DNA of 64,000 nucleotides, from assembly GCF_000241525.1 (NCBI RefSeq), contig NZ_AHIL01000049.1, positions 62,001-126,000 on the forward strand, written 5' to 3'. A model generated the notes under the pieces. It saw nothing but the letters and a program-made list of their open reading frames with translations. It was not told the origin of the DNA and made no database searches. How positions within the stretch are numbered: the stretch's first letter is position 1; every line of letters begins with the position of its first letter. This stretch comes from Comamonas testosteroni ATCC 11996. GTDB lineage: Bacteria; Pseudomonadota; Gammaproteobacteria; Burkholderiales; Burkholderiaceae_C. A program made the translations under genes and the position numbers. Below, piece by piece: positions 6,767 through 16,136 of this stretch.

Positions 6767-9322
6767 TTATGCAGCCTTCCTTGCAGTTTTGGCCGCAGCC
6801 TTCACTGCAGGCTTTGCGGTGGACTTGGCTGCGGCCTTTGTTGCCGGTTTTGTTGCCGCCTTTGTGGCAGGCGTCTTGGCAACGGTCGTGGCTCCGGGCG
6901 CCGCAGCCGTCTTCTTGACTGCCGTCTTCTTGGCAACGAGCTTCTTGGCAGCGGGCTTCTTCACCGCAGCCGTCTTCTTCACTGCCACAGCCTTGACGCT
7001 TTGCTCGGCCACGCAGTCCGCGTAGTAGCGGACTTCGCCGTTTTCGTCTTCCAGCTCCACCAGACCGTGGATATCGGTCTCGAAGCCTGGGCACTCCTTG
7101 GCGAATTCGCGCGCGAACACCAGGTAGTCCACGATCTTCTTGTTGAAGACTTCACCGGGAATCAGCAGCGGAATTCCGGGTGGGTAAGGCGTGACCAGAC
7201 CCACGGTGGTGCGGCCGACCAGGTGGTCGATTTCCACACGCTCGGTCTTGCGCTGCGCGATATGCGCATAGGCATCCGAGGGCTTCATCGCAGGCTTGAG
7301 ATCCGACAGATACATCTCGGTCGTCAGGCGTGCAATATCGTACTTGGCATACAGCTCGTGCACGTGCTGGCACAGGTCCTTGAGGCCCATGCGCTCGTAG
7401 CGGCGATGCTGCTGGCAGAACTCGGGCAGGATGCGCGCCAGCGGCTGGTTGCGGTCGTAGTCGTCCTTGAACTGCTGCAGCGCGGTCAGCATGGTGTTCC
7501 AGCGGCCCTTGGTGATGCCGATGGTGAACATGATGAAGAAGGAATACAGGCCGGTCTTCTCGACCACCACGCCATGCTCGGCCAGGTACTTGGTGACGAT
7601 GGACGCGGGAATGCCGGTGTCGGCAAAGTCGCCGTCCAGGTCCAGGCCGGGCGTGACGATGGTGGACTTGATGGGGTCCAGCATGTTGAAGCCGTCGGCC
7701 AGATCGCCAAAGCCGTGCCAGTTGTCGAACTCCTTGCCGTTCTTCTTGGAGCGGGTCTTGGTCGACGCATCCGTGCCGCGGATGATCCAGTCCTGGGCTG
7801 TGCCCACGCCTTCTTCGGCCAGGGCTTCAGGGCCCCAGACCTCGAACCACCAGTCGTCGTCGCCGAACTCGTCTTCCACCTTGCGCATGGCACGGCGGAA
7901 GTCCAGCGCCTCGACAATCGACTCTTCCACCAGCGCCGTGCCGCCGGGCGGCTCCATCATGGCGGCAGCCACGTCGCAGCTGGCGATGATGCTGTACTGG
8001 GGGCTGGTCGAGGTGTGCATCAGATACGCCTCGTTGAACAGCGGGTGATCCAGCTTCTCGGTCTGGCTGTCCTGCACCAGCACATGCGAGGCCTGGCTGA
8101 TGCCGGCCAGCAGCTTGTGGATGGACTGGGTGGCATAGACCACCGAGTGCATCGGACGCTTGCGCTTCTTGCCCATGGCGTGATAGCTGCCATAGAAGGG
8201 GTGGAAGGCAGCGTGGGGCAGCCAGGCTTCATCGAAGTGCAGATTGGCCACATAGCCGTCCAGCATGCTCTTGATGGTCTCGGTGTTGTAGAGCACGCCG
8301 TCGTAGGTGGACTGTGTCAGCGTCAGCACGCGAGGCTTGACGACCTTGGCATCCACGCCCTTGAGCAGCGGATTGGCGGCAATCTTGGCCTGAATCGACT
8401 CCACGCTGAACTCGCTTTGCGGAATCGGACCGATGATGCCGAAGTGATTGCGCGTGGGCTTGAGAAACACCGGAATCGCACCCGTCATGATGATCGAGTG
8501 CAGGATGGACTTGTGGCAGTTGCGATCCACCACCACCACATCGCCGGGTGCCACGGTGTGGTGCCAGACGATCTTGTTGGAGGTCGATGTGCCATTGGTC
8601 ACAAAGTAGCAGTGATCGGCATTGAAGATGCGCGCGGCATTGCGCTCGGACTCGCCGATGGCGCCGTTGTGGTCCAGCAGCTGGCCCAGCTCTTCCACGG
8701 CATTGCAGACGTCGGCGCGCAGCATGTTCTCACCGTAGAACTGGTGATACATCTGGCCCACGGGGCTCTTGAGAAAGGCCACGCCACCCGAGTGACCGGG
8801 GCAGTGCCAGCTGTAGGAGCCGTCTTCGGCGTAGTCCAGCAGCGCCTTGAAGAACGGAGGCTGCACGCTCTCCAGATAGCTCTTGGCTTCGCGGATGATG
8901 TGCTTGGCCACGAACTCGGGCGTGTCCTCGAACATGTGAATGAAGCCATGCAGCTCACGCAGAATGTCGTTGGGCAGGTGACGGCTGGTCTTGGTCTCGC
9001 CGTAGATATAGATGGGCACCTCCTCATTCTTGCGGCGCACTTCACCGATGAAGTCGCGCAGGCTGTGAATGATGGGGTCCCTGTCGCCGCCGAGCTGGAA
9101 TTCCTCGTCGTCGATCGACAAAATAAAGGCACTGGCCCGGCTTTGCTGCTGGGCGAACTGCGACAGATCGCCATAACTGGTCACGCCCAGGACTTCAAAG
9201 CCCTCTTCTTCAATGGCTTGAGCCAGGGCGCGGATGCCCAGTCCCGAGGTGTTCTCGGAACGATAGTCCTCGTCGATGATGACGATGGGAAAGCGAAACT
9301 TCATGAACAGCCTCCGTACCAA
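6767..9322 (-). CDS. Orn/Lys/Arg decarboxylase family protein with H1-like basic tail
   Basis: The 851-residue fold-type I PLP enzyme has an N-terminal receiver-like wing (1-130, FPIVIIDEDYRSENTSGLG), the catalytic core with SIHKLLAGISQAS (PLP lysine Lys403), and the C-terminal domain with the GRTTVGLVTPYPPGIPLLIPGE signature. Such enzymes decarboxylate arginine, lysine or ornithine to agmatine, cadaverine or putrescine in acid resistance or polyamine synthesis; the substrate cannot be fixed by eye. Unusually, residues from about 780 on form a tail almost entirely of Ala, Lys, Thr, Val and Pro (KKPAAKK and KPATKAAAK repeats), like histone H1 or AlgP-type tails. The body of the enzyme is complete without it. 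A GGAGG-like site precedes the ATG. Confidence 0.92.
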   Translation of the reverse strand: MVRRLFMKFRFPIVIIDEDYRSENTSGLGIRALAQAIEEEGFEVLGVTSYGDLSQFAQQQSRASAFILSIDDEEFQLGGDRDPIIHSLRDFIGEVRRKNEEVPIYIYGETKTSRHLPNDILRELHGFIHMFEDTPEFVAKHIIREAKSYLESVQPPFFKALLDYAEDGSYSWHCPGHSGGVAFLKSPVGQMYHQFYGENMLRADVCNAVEELGQLLDHNGAIGESERNAARIFNADHCYFVTNGTSTSNKIVWHHTVAPGDVVVVDRNCHKSILHSIIMTGAIPVFLKPTRNHFGIIGPIPQSEFSVESIQAKIAANPLLKGVDAKVVKPRVLTLTQSTYDGVLYNTETIKSMLDGYVANLHFDEAWLPHAAFHPFYGSYHAMGKKRKRPMHSVVYATQSIHKLLAGISQASHVLVQDSQTEKLDHPLFNEAYLMHTSTSPQYSIIASCDVAAAMMEPPGGTALVEESIVEALDFRRAMRKVEDEFGDDDWWFEVWGPEALAEEGVGTAQDWIIRGTDASTKTRSKKNGKEFDNWHGFGDLADGFNMLDPIKSTIVTPGLDLDGDFADTGIPASIVTKYLAEHGVVVEKTGLYSFFIMFTIGITKGRWNTMLTALQQFKDDYDRNQPLARILPEFCQQHRRYERMGLKDLCQHVHELYAKYDIARLTTEMYLSDLKPAMKPSDAYAHIAQRKTERVEIDHLVGRTTVGLVTPYPPGIPLLIPGEVFNKKIVDYLVFAREFAKECPGFETDIHGLVELEDENGEVRYYADCVAEQSVKAVAVKKTAAVKKPAAKKLVAKKTAVKKTAAAPGATTVAKTPATKAATKPATKAAAKSTAKPAVKAAAKTARKAA

Positions 9323-9338
9323 TCAGGCCTAAAAAACG

Positions 9339-9393
9339 AAACAGCCGCGAAGTGTAAGGAATATCCTTATTGCGGCTTTGAAACAGGCTGTTT
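9339..9393. promoter_or_regulatory. Nested palindromes in the divergent decarboxylase / nfeD leader
   Basis: AAACAGCC (9339-9346) pairs with GGCTGTTT (9386-9393). Inside, GCCGC pairs with GCGGC, and AAGGA-ATA-TCCTT (9356-9368) forms a small hairpin. The structure lies in the 121-base gap between two divergent genes and could be an operator or a transcript leader structure. Confidence 0.4.
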
Positions 9394-9443
9394 TTAACCC
9401 AGAATGTGGTGCACTAAATACAGGCCTTAACAGGAGCTCAGGT

Positions 9444-9869
9444 ATGGATCACTCCACCGCGTGGTGGTTGCTTGTCGGTTTGCTGGTCATTGCGGAGCTG
9501 TTGACCGGTACTTTCTATCTCCTCATGCTGGCTCTGGGTGCCATTGCCGGAGCGCTTTGCGCTCATTTCGGCCTGGGCACCAGCAGCCAGATCGTCGCTG
9601 CGGCCCTGCTGGGCTCCGGTGCCGTCCTCGTCTGCTATCTGCTGCGCAAGCGCAGCCCGCGCAGACAGCCCGCGTCCAGCAATCGCGATGTCAACCTGGA
9701 TGTGGGCGAAACAGTGGTCATCGAACAGTGGAACACCGACGGCACTGCCCAGGTCCGCTATCGCGGAGCCACCTGGACCGTCATGGGACGCCAGGGCGCC
9801 CTGCCCATTCCAGGCCCACATCGCGTGGCCGAAGTCATCGGCAACCGCCTTCTGGTTGACAAGATCTGA
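9444..9869 (+). CDS. NfeD family membrane protein
   Basis: From ATG 9444, chosen because AGGAG lies at 9432-9436, the protein has 141 residues. It has three membrane segments (WWLLVGLLVIAELLTGTFYLL, LALGAIAGALCAHFG, IVAAALLGSGAVLVCYLL) and a C-terminal OB-fold domain with VGETVVIEQW, ATWTVMGRQGALPIPG and a VIGNRLLV end. These are hallmarks of NfeD-short proteins, which partner SPFH proteins in membrane microdomain quality control. The SPFH gene begins 90 bases downstream on the same strand. Confidence 0.9.
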   Translation: MDHSTAWWLLVGLLVIAELLTGTFYLLMLALGAIAGALCAHFGLGTSSQIVAAALLGSGAVLVCYLLRKRSPRRQPASSNRDVNLDVGETVVIEQWNTDGTAQVRYRGATWTVMGRQGALPIPGPHRVAEVIGNRLLVDKI

Positions 9870-9959
9870 TCATCGACCGGCCCCGGCATGGTTATGCTGG
9901 GCGCTGGAACGCTTCGCTCTCTTTCTTCACACCAACGCCCCACAAGGGCTGGAGACAAT

Positions 9960-10880
9960 ATGGATTACGCAGTCCCTCTCGCCATCGCCATCATTGCCGT
10001 CATCTTCATCGTCCGCTCGATCAAGGTGGTTCCCCAGCAGCATGCATGGGTCAAGGAGCGTCTGGGCAAATACGCAGGCACGCTTACACCCGGCCTGAAC
10101 TTTCTGATCCCGTTCGTGGATCGCATCGCCTACAAGCACAGCCTCAAGGAAATTCCCCTGGACGTGCCCAGCCAGGTCTGCATCACGCGCGACAACACGC
10201 AGCTGACCGTGGACGGCATTCTCTACTTCCAGGTCACCGACCCCATGCGCGCCAGCTATGGTTCGTCCAACTACATCATGGCCGTCACCCAGCTCGCCCA
10301 GACCTCGCTGCGCAGCGTGATCGGCAAGCTGGAGCTGGACAAGACCTTTGAAGAGCGCGACATGATCAATGCCCAGGTCGTCAATGCCATCGACGAGGCT
10401 GCGCTGAACTGGGGCGTGAAGGTGCTGCGCTACGAAATCAAGGATCTGACACCGCCCGCTGAAATTCTGCGCGCCATGCAGGCCCAGATCACGGCAGAAC
10501 GCGAAAAGCGTGCCTTGATCGCCGCTTCCGAAGGTCGACGCCAGGAACAGATCAACATCGCCACTGGCGAGCGCGAAGCTTTCATCGCCCGCTCCGAGGG
10601 CGAGAAGCAAGCCGCCATCAACAAGGCGCAAGGTGAAGCTGCCGCCATCACCACCGTGGCCGAAGCCACCGGACAGGCGCTGGAGCGCGTGGCCACAGCC
10701 ATTCGCCAGCCCGGCGGCGAGCAGGCCGTTCAGCTCAAGGTGGCTGAAAGTGCCGTGGAGGCCTACAGCAAGGTGGCTGCGGACTCCAACACCACTTTGG
10801 TCATTCCTGCAAACATGACCGAGGTCTCCGGCCTGATTGCTTCCGCCATGAAGATGGTTCAGGTGGGCAAGAACGCCTGA
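9960..10880 (+). CDS. SPFH/Band 7 (paraslipin / QmcA-like) membrane protein
   Basis: The 306-residue protein starts at ATG 9960 after GGAGACA. One N-terminal membrane segment (YAVPLAIAIIAVIFIVRSI) anchors a Band 7 domain (WVKERLGKYAGTLTPGLNFLIPFVDRIAYKHSLKE, ALNWGVKVLRYEIKDLTPP), followed by an alpha-helical region rich in AEREKRALIAASEGRRQEQINIATGERE-type heptads. This is the layout of QmcA/paraslipin proteins, which oligomerise on the inner membrane and interact with NfeD proteins and FtsH-type proteases. Pairing with the preceding nfeD-type gene supports the assignment. Confidence 0.93.
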   Translation: MDYAVPLAIAIIAVIFIVRSIKVVPQQHAWVKERLGKYAGTLTPGLNFLIPFVDRIAYKHSLKEIPLDVPSQVCITRDNTQLTVDGILYFQVTDPMRASYGSSNYIMAVTQLAQTSLRSVIGKLELDKTFEERDMINAQVVNAIDEAALNWGVKVLRYEIKDLTPPAEILRAMQAQITAEREKRALIAASEGRRQEQINIATGEREAFIARSEGEKQAAINKAQGEAAAITTVAEATGQALERVATAIRQPGGEQAVQLKVAESAVEAYSKVAADSNTTLVIPANMTEVSGLIASAMKMVQVGKNA

Positions 10881-10972
10881 GCCTGATCGCTTCACGCTGC
10901 ACGCAGAAAAGAACTTTCTGCACTTTCATTTTGAGGTCGAAATTTCTGGTTAGAATAGCGGCTTCATCACAC

Positions 10973-11063
10973 GGAGCGGTGGATGAGTGGTTTAAGTCGC
11001 ACGCCTGGAAAGCGTGTGTGGGTTAATAGCCCACCGCGGGTTCGAATCCCGCCTGCTCCGCCA
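10973..11063 (+). tRNA. tRNA-Ser (anticodon GGA), first copy
   Basis: The 91-base gene, CCA included, has acceptor GGAGCGG pairing with CTGCTCC (one G-T), anticodon loop CTGGAAA with anticodon GGA, a long class II variable arm (GTGTGGGTTAATAGCCCACC) and the T arm GCGGGTTCGAATCCCGC. It reads UCC and UCU serine codons. A -10-like TAGAAT at 10951-10956 lies 16 bases upstream. Confidence 0.97.
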
Positions 11064-11130
11064 GATTTTAAAATCAAGTCGACCACACTTGGTTTTTTAC
11101 TTCAGAAATGAAGTATTTTGGGATCGCTGT

Positions 11131-11221
11131 GGAGCGGTGGATGAGTGGTTTAAGTCGCACGCCTGGAAAGCGTGTGTGGGTTAATAGCCCACCGCGGGTT
11201 CGAATCCCGCCTGCTCCGCCA
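11131..11221 (+). tRNA. tRNA-Ser (anticodon GGA), second identical copy
   Basis: All 91 bases equal those of the gene at 10973-11063. The 67-base spacer holds a TACTTCA-GAAA-TGAAGTA hairpin (11098-11115) followed by TTTT. The spacer is not part of the duplication, so the pair is a recent tandem duplication or is kept identical by gene conversion. Confidence 0.97.
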
Positions 11222-11227
11222 AATGAT

Positions 11228-11257
11228 AAAAGGCCTTGAAGAAATTCAAGGCCTTTT
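11228..11257 (+). terminator. Intrinsic terminator after the tRNA-Ser pair
   Basis: A perfect 13-bp stem AAAAGGCCTTGAA / TTCAAGGCCTTTT with loop GAAA is followed by TT and a T-rich stretch. It starts 7 bases after the second tRNA. Confidence 0.93.
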
Positions 11258-11522
11258 TTCTTTTTGGCGTATTCGACCGTGGATGCAATTTGAATTCACG
11301 GTGCAGCATTAGCACCAAGCACATCCAGCCTGGTACCGGCGAGTGCGAGGGACTGCATGGTCTTGCAAGTCAACAAGCGGTCCTGCTGCCGCCCACGCGC
11401 AAAAAAAAGAGCCAGGACTAGGTCCTGGCTCTTTCGCCTGCAGCGCCGGATTGCTCCCGGCGGCCTCTCTCGCTTGGCGAGCTCGCGTGAAGCGGGTTGA
11501 CGGGCGGCAAGCCCTGCAACAC
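11258..11522. other. Intergenic stretch between tRNA terminator and efflux operon
   Basis: Apart from the minus-strand terminator at 11398-11434 I see no gene, tRNA or repeat here. Short open frames in this stretch lack family features and ribosome sites. Confidence 0.6.
11398..11434 (-). terminator. Intrinsic terminator of the RND efflux operon
   Basis: A perfect 13-bp stem AAAGAGCCAGGAC / GTCCTGGCTCTTT with loop TAG (11406-11434) has a run of A residues on its left side. On the minus strand this gives a long T tract after the hairpin, downstream of the outer membrane factor gene. Confidence 0.9.
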
Positions 11523-12929
11523 TCAACCAGCCGCTGGGCCCCAGCCGCCGCCCAAGGCCTTGAACAGCGTGGCCAGGGCCATCTGCCGCTGCGCGCTGAC
11601 CTCGATCAGTGCCATCTGCTGCGCATAGTCCGTGCGCTGGGCATCCAGATAGCGCAGATGACTGTCCACCCCGGCGCGATAGCGCAGCTCGGCCAGCTTG
11701 AGCGTATTCGCGCTGGTCTGCACCAGGCGCTGGCGGGCAAGCTCCTCGCGCCTCAGCGTCTCCACGGAGGCCAGTGCATCGCTGACCTCACGGAACGCCG
11801 TCTGGATGCTGCGCTCGTAGCTGGCAACCGCCATGTCCTTGCGCAGCTGCGCGATTTCCAGATTGGCGCGGTTGCGGCCGCCATCAAAAATCGGCAGGCT
11901 CAGCTGCGGCATGAAGGACCAGGAGCGCTGACCGCCGGCGAACAGATCGGAAAGCTCGGAGCTTGCCGAACCATAGGAGCCCGTGAGCGAGATGCGCGGA
12001 AAGAACGCGGCCCGCGCCGCGCCAATGCTTGCATTGCGCGCACGCAGCTGATATTCGGCGGCGCGGATATCGGGGCGCCGCTCCAGCAGCTCGGACGGCA
12101 GACCGGCTCCAATCTCCTGCACCATGGGTTTGACATTCAAATCCACGACAGCCTGCACCGCGCCATCGCCCACCAGCCAGTCCAGTGCGTTCGCAGTCTG
12201 GCGCAGCTCGCGCTCGAAGCGCTCGACTTCGGCGCGCGCCAGCTCAAGCTGTCCTTGCGCCTCCTGCTCATCCAGACGGCTTGCCGTGCCGGTCTTTCTG
12301 CGCTCGCTCATCAGCTGCCATTCCTTCTCGCGCGCCTGCAAGGTACGCTGCGCCAGGGTATGGCGCTGCCGTGCGCTGTCCTGCGCCAGCGAGGCCTGAA
12401 TCACTTCTGCGATCAGACTGATCTGCACGCTGCGCGCAGCCTCTTCGGTGGCCAGATACTCCATGAGCGCGGCCTCGGACAGCGAGCTCACACGGCCGAA
12501 TAGGTCGAGCTCGAAAGCCATCAGCCCGACACCTGCCTGATAGTTGCTCTGCACCCTGGCCGCTCCTGTGCCGCTCAGGTCGGCAGGCAGGCGCTGGCGG
12601 TTGCCGCCGGCCTGTGCCTCCAGACCGGGCAGTTGGTCCGCACGCTGCACGCGATAGGCCGCGCGTGCGGTCTGAACATTGAGCAGCGTCTGACGCAGAT
12701 CGCGGTTGTTGGCCAGTGCCGTTTCGATACGCGAGCGCAGGCGCTCATCGATCACGAAATCCTTCCAGTGCAAGCTCTGCACCGATGCAGCCGAGGCCGA
12801 TGATGCCGCGCTCCAGGTGCCGGGAATGGGCGCAGCAGGCCTGTCATAGGTCGGCGCAAAAGAGCAGCCGGAGAGCACTGCGGCAATCAGCGTCAGCGCC
12901 GCGGTACGCATGGGGTTTCGCCCGTTCAT
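11523..12929 (-). CDS. RND efflux outer membrane factor lipoprotein (OprM/NodT type)
   Basis: The 468-residue protein begins with a lipoprotein signal (lipobox LSGC in LIAAVLSGCSFAPTYDRP). Two outer-membrane efflux repeats follow, with WKDFVIDERLRSRIETALANNRDLR in the first and LLERRPDIRAAEYQLRARNASIGAARAAFFP in the second, as in OprM. It forms the trimeric channel that the adaptor and pump use. The open frame extends upstream to 13508, but residues before MNGRNPMRTAAL only shadow the pump gene. The ATG at 12929 overlaps the pump stop as ATGA and follows GGAG, so I start there. It is the last gene of the adaptor-pump-channel operon. Confidence 0.95.
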   Translation of the reverse strand: MNGRNPMRTAALTLIAAVLSGCSFAPTYDRPAAPIPGTWSAASSASAASVQSLHWKDFVIDERLRSRIETALANNRDLRQTLLNVQTARAAYRVQRADQLPGLEAQAGGNRQRLPADLSGTGAARVQSNYQAGVGLMAFELDLFGRVSSLSEAALMEYLATEEAARSVQISLIAEVIQASLAQDSARQRHTLAQRTLQAREKEWQLMSERRKTGTASRLDEQEAQGQLELARAEVERFERELRQTANALDWLVGDGAVQAVVDLNVKPMVQEIGAGLPSELLERRPDIRAAEYQLRARNASIGAARAAFFPRISLTGSYGSASSELSDLFAGGQRSWSFMPQLSLPIFDGGRNRANLEIAQLRKDMAVASYERSIQTAFREVSDALASVETLRREELARQRLVQTSANTLKLAELRYRAGVDSHLRYLDAQRTDYAQQMALIEVSAQRQMALATLFKALGGGWGPAAG

Positions 12930-15900
12930 GCGGGTTCTCCTTCGGAGTCTGTGTTTTTTTCCTCCGGCACTACGCGGCGCTTGCGCCGCAGCGAGAGCAC
13001 GAAGACAAAGAAGATGGGCACGAACAGCACGCCCAGCAAGGTGGCACTGAGCATGCCGCCGATCACGCCGACGCCGATGGCGGCCTGGCTGGAGGCCCCC
13101 GCCCCGGTGGCAAGTGCCAGCGGCACCACCCCGAGGATGAAGGCCAGCGACGTCATCACGATGGGGCGGAAGCGCAAACGGGCTGCCTGCAATGCGGCCT
13201 CCGTCAGCGAATGGCCGCGCTCGTGCAGATCCTTGGCGAACTCCACGATCAGGATGGCGTTCTTGGCCGCCAGGCCGATGATGGTGATCAGACCAACCTT
13301 GAAATACACGTCGTTCGAGAGTCCCAGCGACGAAGTGGCCAGCACCGATCCCAGCGCGCCTATGGGCACGATCAGCATCACGGCTGCTGGAATGCTCCAG
13401 CTTTCGTACAGGGCCACGAGCAGCAGGAACACCACCAAGATCGCCAGTGCGAACAGCTTGGGGGCCTGTGCGCCAGCGGCCTTTTCCTGATAGGACAGCG
13501 CCGTCCACTCGTAGCCTATGCCGCGCGGCATCTCGCCCAGAATGCGTTCGAGCTCGGCCATGGCCTCACCCGTGGTGTGGCCGGGCTTGGCGTCGCCCGC
13601 GATGCGGAAGGCCGGATAGCCGTTGTAGCGCGAGATCTGCACCGGCCCCTGCTCCCATTCCACACTGGCAAACGAGGCCAGCGGCACCTGCTCTCCCTGG
13701 GCATTGGGCACATACAGGCGCAGCAGGGCTTCGGGCGTCATGCGCGCGGCCGTGTCGGCCTGCACCACCACGCGCTGCAGGCGTCCGGCATTCGGAAACT
13801 CGTTGATCACGGCCGAGCCATAGGCCGTGGACAGCACGGCACTGATGCTGGCGAAGCTCACGCCCTGGGCCTGGGCCTTGCGCCGGTCTATGTCCAGACG
13901 CAGCTGCGGCGCATCTTCGAGGTTCTCCATCATTGCGTAGGCGATCACTGGCGAGGCATTGGCCTTCTTCAGCAACTCGTCGCGCGCGGCAACCAGAGCC
14001 TCGCGGCCCAGATTGGCGCGGTCCTGCAGACGCAGCGCAAAGCCGCCGGAATTGCCCAGGCCGTCAATGGGTGGCGGGTCCACCGCCATGGCAGCACCGT
14101 CGGACAGACTGCCGAAGCGCTGATTGAAGGCCTGGACCTCGTCCCACGACGCCTGACCCTTGCCGCGCAAGGACCAGTCCTTGAGCGTGACGAAGGCCAT
14201 GGCCGCGTTCTGCCCCATGCCCGAGAAGCTGTAACCCATGAGGAACTCGGCCTGGGCCGTGGCAGGGCGGCTTTGCACATAGGCTTCCATGTCGCGCACC
14301 ACGGCCTCGGTGCGTGCTTCGGTCGCACCAGGGGGCAGTTGCACGCTGACGATGTAGTAGCCCATGTCTTCATAAGGCACAAAGGACTCGGGCATGCGCG
14401 TGTAGGCAAAGCCCAGCCCGCCCACGATGGCTGCATAGATCAGCATATAGCGGCCTGTGCGCCTGACCAGACGCTGGTTGAGCAGCGAAAAGCGCTCGGT
14501 CAGCTTGGCAAAGTGGCGGTTGAACCAACCGAATAGGCCTTTCTTCTCCTCGTGGTGATCCTCGGCAACAGGCTTGAGCAGCGTGGCGCACAGCGCTGGC
14601 GTGAATGTCAGCGCCAGCAGGCCCGAGAACAGGATGGAGACCGCCAGCGACAGCGAGAACTGACGGTAGATCACGCCCACCGAGCCGCTCATGAAGGCCA
14701 AGGGCAGGAACACGGCCACCAGCACCAGCGTGATGCCGACGATGGCCCCCGAGACCTGCTGCATGGCCTTCACCGTGGCGGCCAGCGGCGAGAGGCCCTC
14801 CTCGGCCATGAGACGCTCGACGTTCTCCACCACCACGATGGCATCGTCGACCAGAATGCCGATGGCCAGCACCATGCCGAACATGGTCATCATATTGACC
14901 GAGAAGCCCAGCGCATACATCACGGCCAGGGTGCCGGCCAGACACACCGGGACCACGATGGTGGGAATCAGCGTATAGCGCAGGTTCTGCAGAAACAGCC
15001 ACATCACCAGGAACACCAGCACCACGGCCTCGACCAGGGTCTGGATCACCTTGCCGATGGCGACTTCCACAAAGCGCGAGGTGTCATAGGGCACGGCGTA
15101 CTGAATATCGTCCGGGAAGTTCTGCGACAGCTCGGCTAGCCTCGCCTTGACCGCCTTGGCGGTCTGCATAGCATTGGCACCAGGTGCCAGTTGCACGGCG
15201 GCCGCCACTCCTTTGTGGCCGTCCTCGCGCGAGGCGAAGCTGTAATCGAGCTGGCCGACCTCGAGACGCGCCACATCGGCCAGGTGCACGGCCGAGCCAT
15301 CGGCCCTGGCCTGCAACACGATCTGACCGAACTCTTCGGGCGAACTCAGCGTTCCCTTGACGGCAATCGTGGCGCTGAGTTCCTGCTCGGACGATCCGGG
15401 CTGGCTGCCGAAGCTGCCCGCCGGCACCTGGGCATTCTGCGCGGCAATGGCAGCATTCACGTCCGCCACAGACAGGCCGTAGCCCAGCAGCTTCTGCGGA
15501 TCGACCCAGACCCGCATGGCGACATCGGCGCCAAAGTACTGCACCTTGCCCACACCGGGCACGCGGCGGATCTCGTTATTGATGTTGCGCACCGCATAGT
15601 CGGAGAGGCGGACCTCGTTCTTGCCGCTATCGTCGCCCTTGTAGGTCAGCGAATAGATCAGCAGGAAGTTGGCGCTGGCCTGCTCGACCTGCAGACCCAT
15701 CTGCATCACCGATGCGGGCAGTCTGGCTTCGGCCTTTTTGATGCGGTTCTGCACCTCGACCTGAGCCAGTGCGGGATCGGTACCAGGCGCGAAGGTGGCC
15801 GTGATTTCGGCCAGGCCCGTGGCACCGCTGGACGAGTCGAAGTACAGCAGACCCTTGGTGCCGTTGAGCTCCTCCTCGATGACGCTGGTCACCGACTCCA

Positions 15901-16072
15901 TCACCGTGGTGGCCGATGCCCCCGGATAGGTTGCCGAGATGGAGATCTGCGGCGGAGCCACATTGGGAAACTGCGCCACGGGCAATGCCGGGATTGCCAG
16001 CAGGCCGGCAAGCAGGATGAAGATCGCGACCACCCAGGCCAGCTTGGGGCGATCAATAAAAAACCGGGACAT
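12926..16072 (-). CDS. RND multidrug efflux pump, HAE1 family (AcrB/MexB type)
   Basis: The 1048-residue length and features are standard for HAE1 pumps: N-terminal FFIDRPKLAWVVAIFILLAGLLAI, NVAPPQISISATYPGASA, the proton-relay pair in GILVDDAIVVVENVERLM, and the repeated second half with VGLITIIGLAAKNAILIVEFAKDL. Twelve membrane helices and two large periplasmic loops are implied. It exports hydrophobic drugs, detergents or solvents, using the proton gradient and its two partner proteins. It lies between the adaptor gene (64-base gap) and the channel gene (4-base overlap). Confidence 0.97.
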   Translation of the reverse strand: MSRFFIDRPKLAWVVAIFILLAGLLAIPALPVAQFPNVAPPQISISATYPGASATTVMESVTSVIEEELNGTKGLLYFDSSSGATGLAEITATFAPGTDPALAQVEVQNRIKKAEARLPASVMQMGLQVEQASANFLLIYSLTYKGDDSGKNEVRLSDYAVRNINNEIRRVPGVGKVQYFGADVAMRVWVDPQKLLGYGLSVADVNAAIAAQNAQVPAGSFGSQPGSSEQELSATIAVKGTLSSPEEFGQIVLQARADGSAVHLADVARLEVGQLDYSFASREDGHKGVAAAVQLAPGANAMQTAKAVKARLAELSQNFPDDIQYAVPYDTSRFVEVAIGKVIQTLVEAVVLVFLVMWLFLQNLRYTLIPTIVVPVCLAGTLAVMYALGFSVNMMTMFGMVLAIGILVDDAIVVVENVERLMAEEGLSPLAATVKAMQQVSGAIVGITLVLVAVFLPLAFMSGSVGVIYRQFSLSLAVSILFSGLLALTFTPALCATLLKPVAEDHHEEKKGLFGWFNRHFAKLTERFSLLNQRLVRRTGRYMLIYAAIVGGLGFAYTRMPESFVPYEDMGYYIVSVQLPPGATEARTEAVVRDMEAYVQSRPATAQAEFLMGYSFSGMGQNAAMAFVTLKDWSLRGKGQASWDEVQAFNQRFGSLSDGAAMAVDPPPIDGLGNSGGFALRLQDRANLGREALVAARDELLKKANASPVIAYAMMENLEDAPQLRLDIDRRKAQAQGVSFASISAVLSTAYGSAVINEFPNAGRLQRVVVQADTAARMTPEALLRLYVPNAQGEQVPLASFASVEWEQGPVQISRYNGYPAFRIAGDAKPGHTTGEAMAELERILGEMPRGIGYEWTALSYQEKAAGAQAPKLFALAILVVFLLLVALYESWSIPAAVMLIVPIGALGSVLATSSLGLSNDVYFKVGLITIIGLAAKNAILIVEFAKDLHERGHSLTEAALQAARLRFRPIVMTSLAFILGVVPLALATGAGASSQAAIGVGVIGGMLSATLLGVLFVPIFFVFVLSLRRKRRVVPEEKNTDSEGEPA

Positions 16073-16136
16073 TATCTATCCTTGAATAAGGCTTGTCTTT
16101 TTGGCATTCAGCGCTTGCAGGACCAGCGCATAGTGC

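Noticed and set aside
6722..9397. An 891-codon open frame on the plus strand opposite the decarboxylase gene
   Set aside because: It is the antisense shadow of a high-GC gene. Its translation is rich in His, Gly and Leu without any family pattern, while the minus strand gives a full PLP enzyme.
12930..13508. N-terminal 193 codons of the outer membrane factor frame
   Set aside because: They lie within the pump gene in another frame and precede the true lipoprotein signal. The ATG at 12929 has a ribosome site and an ATGA overlap.
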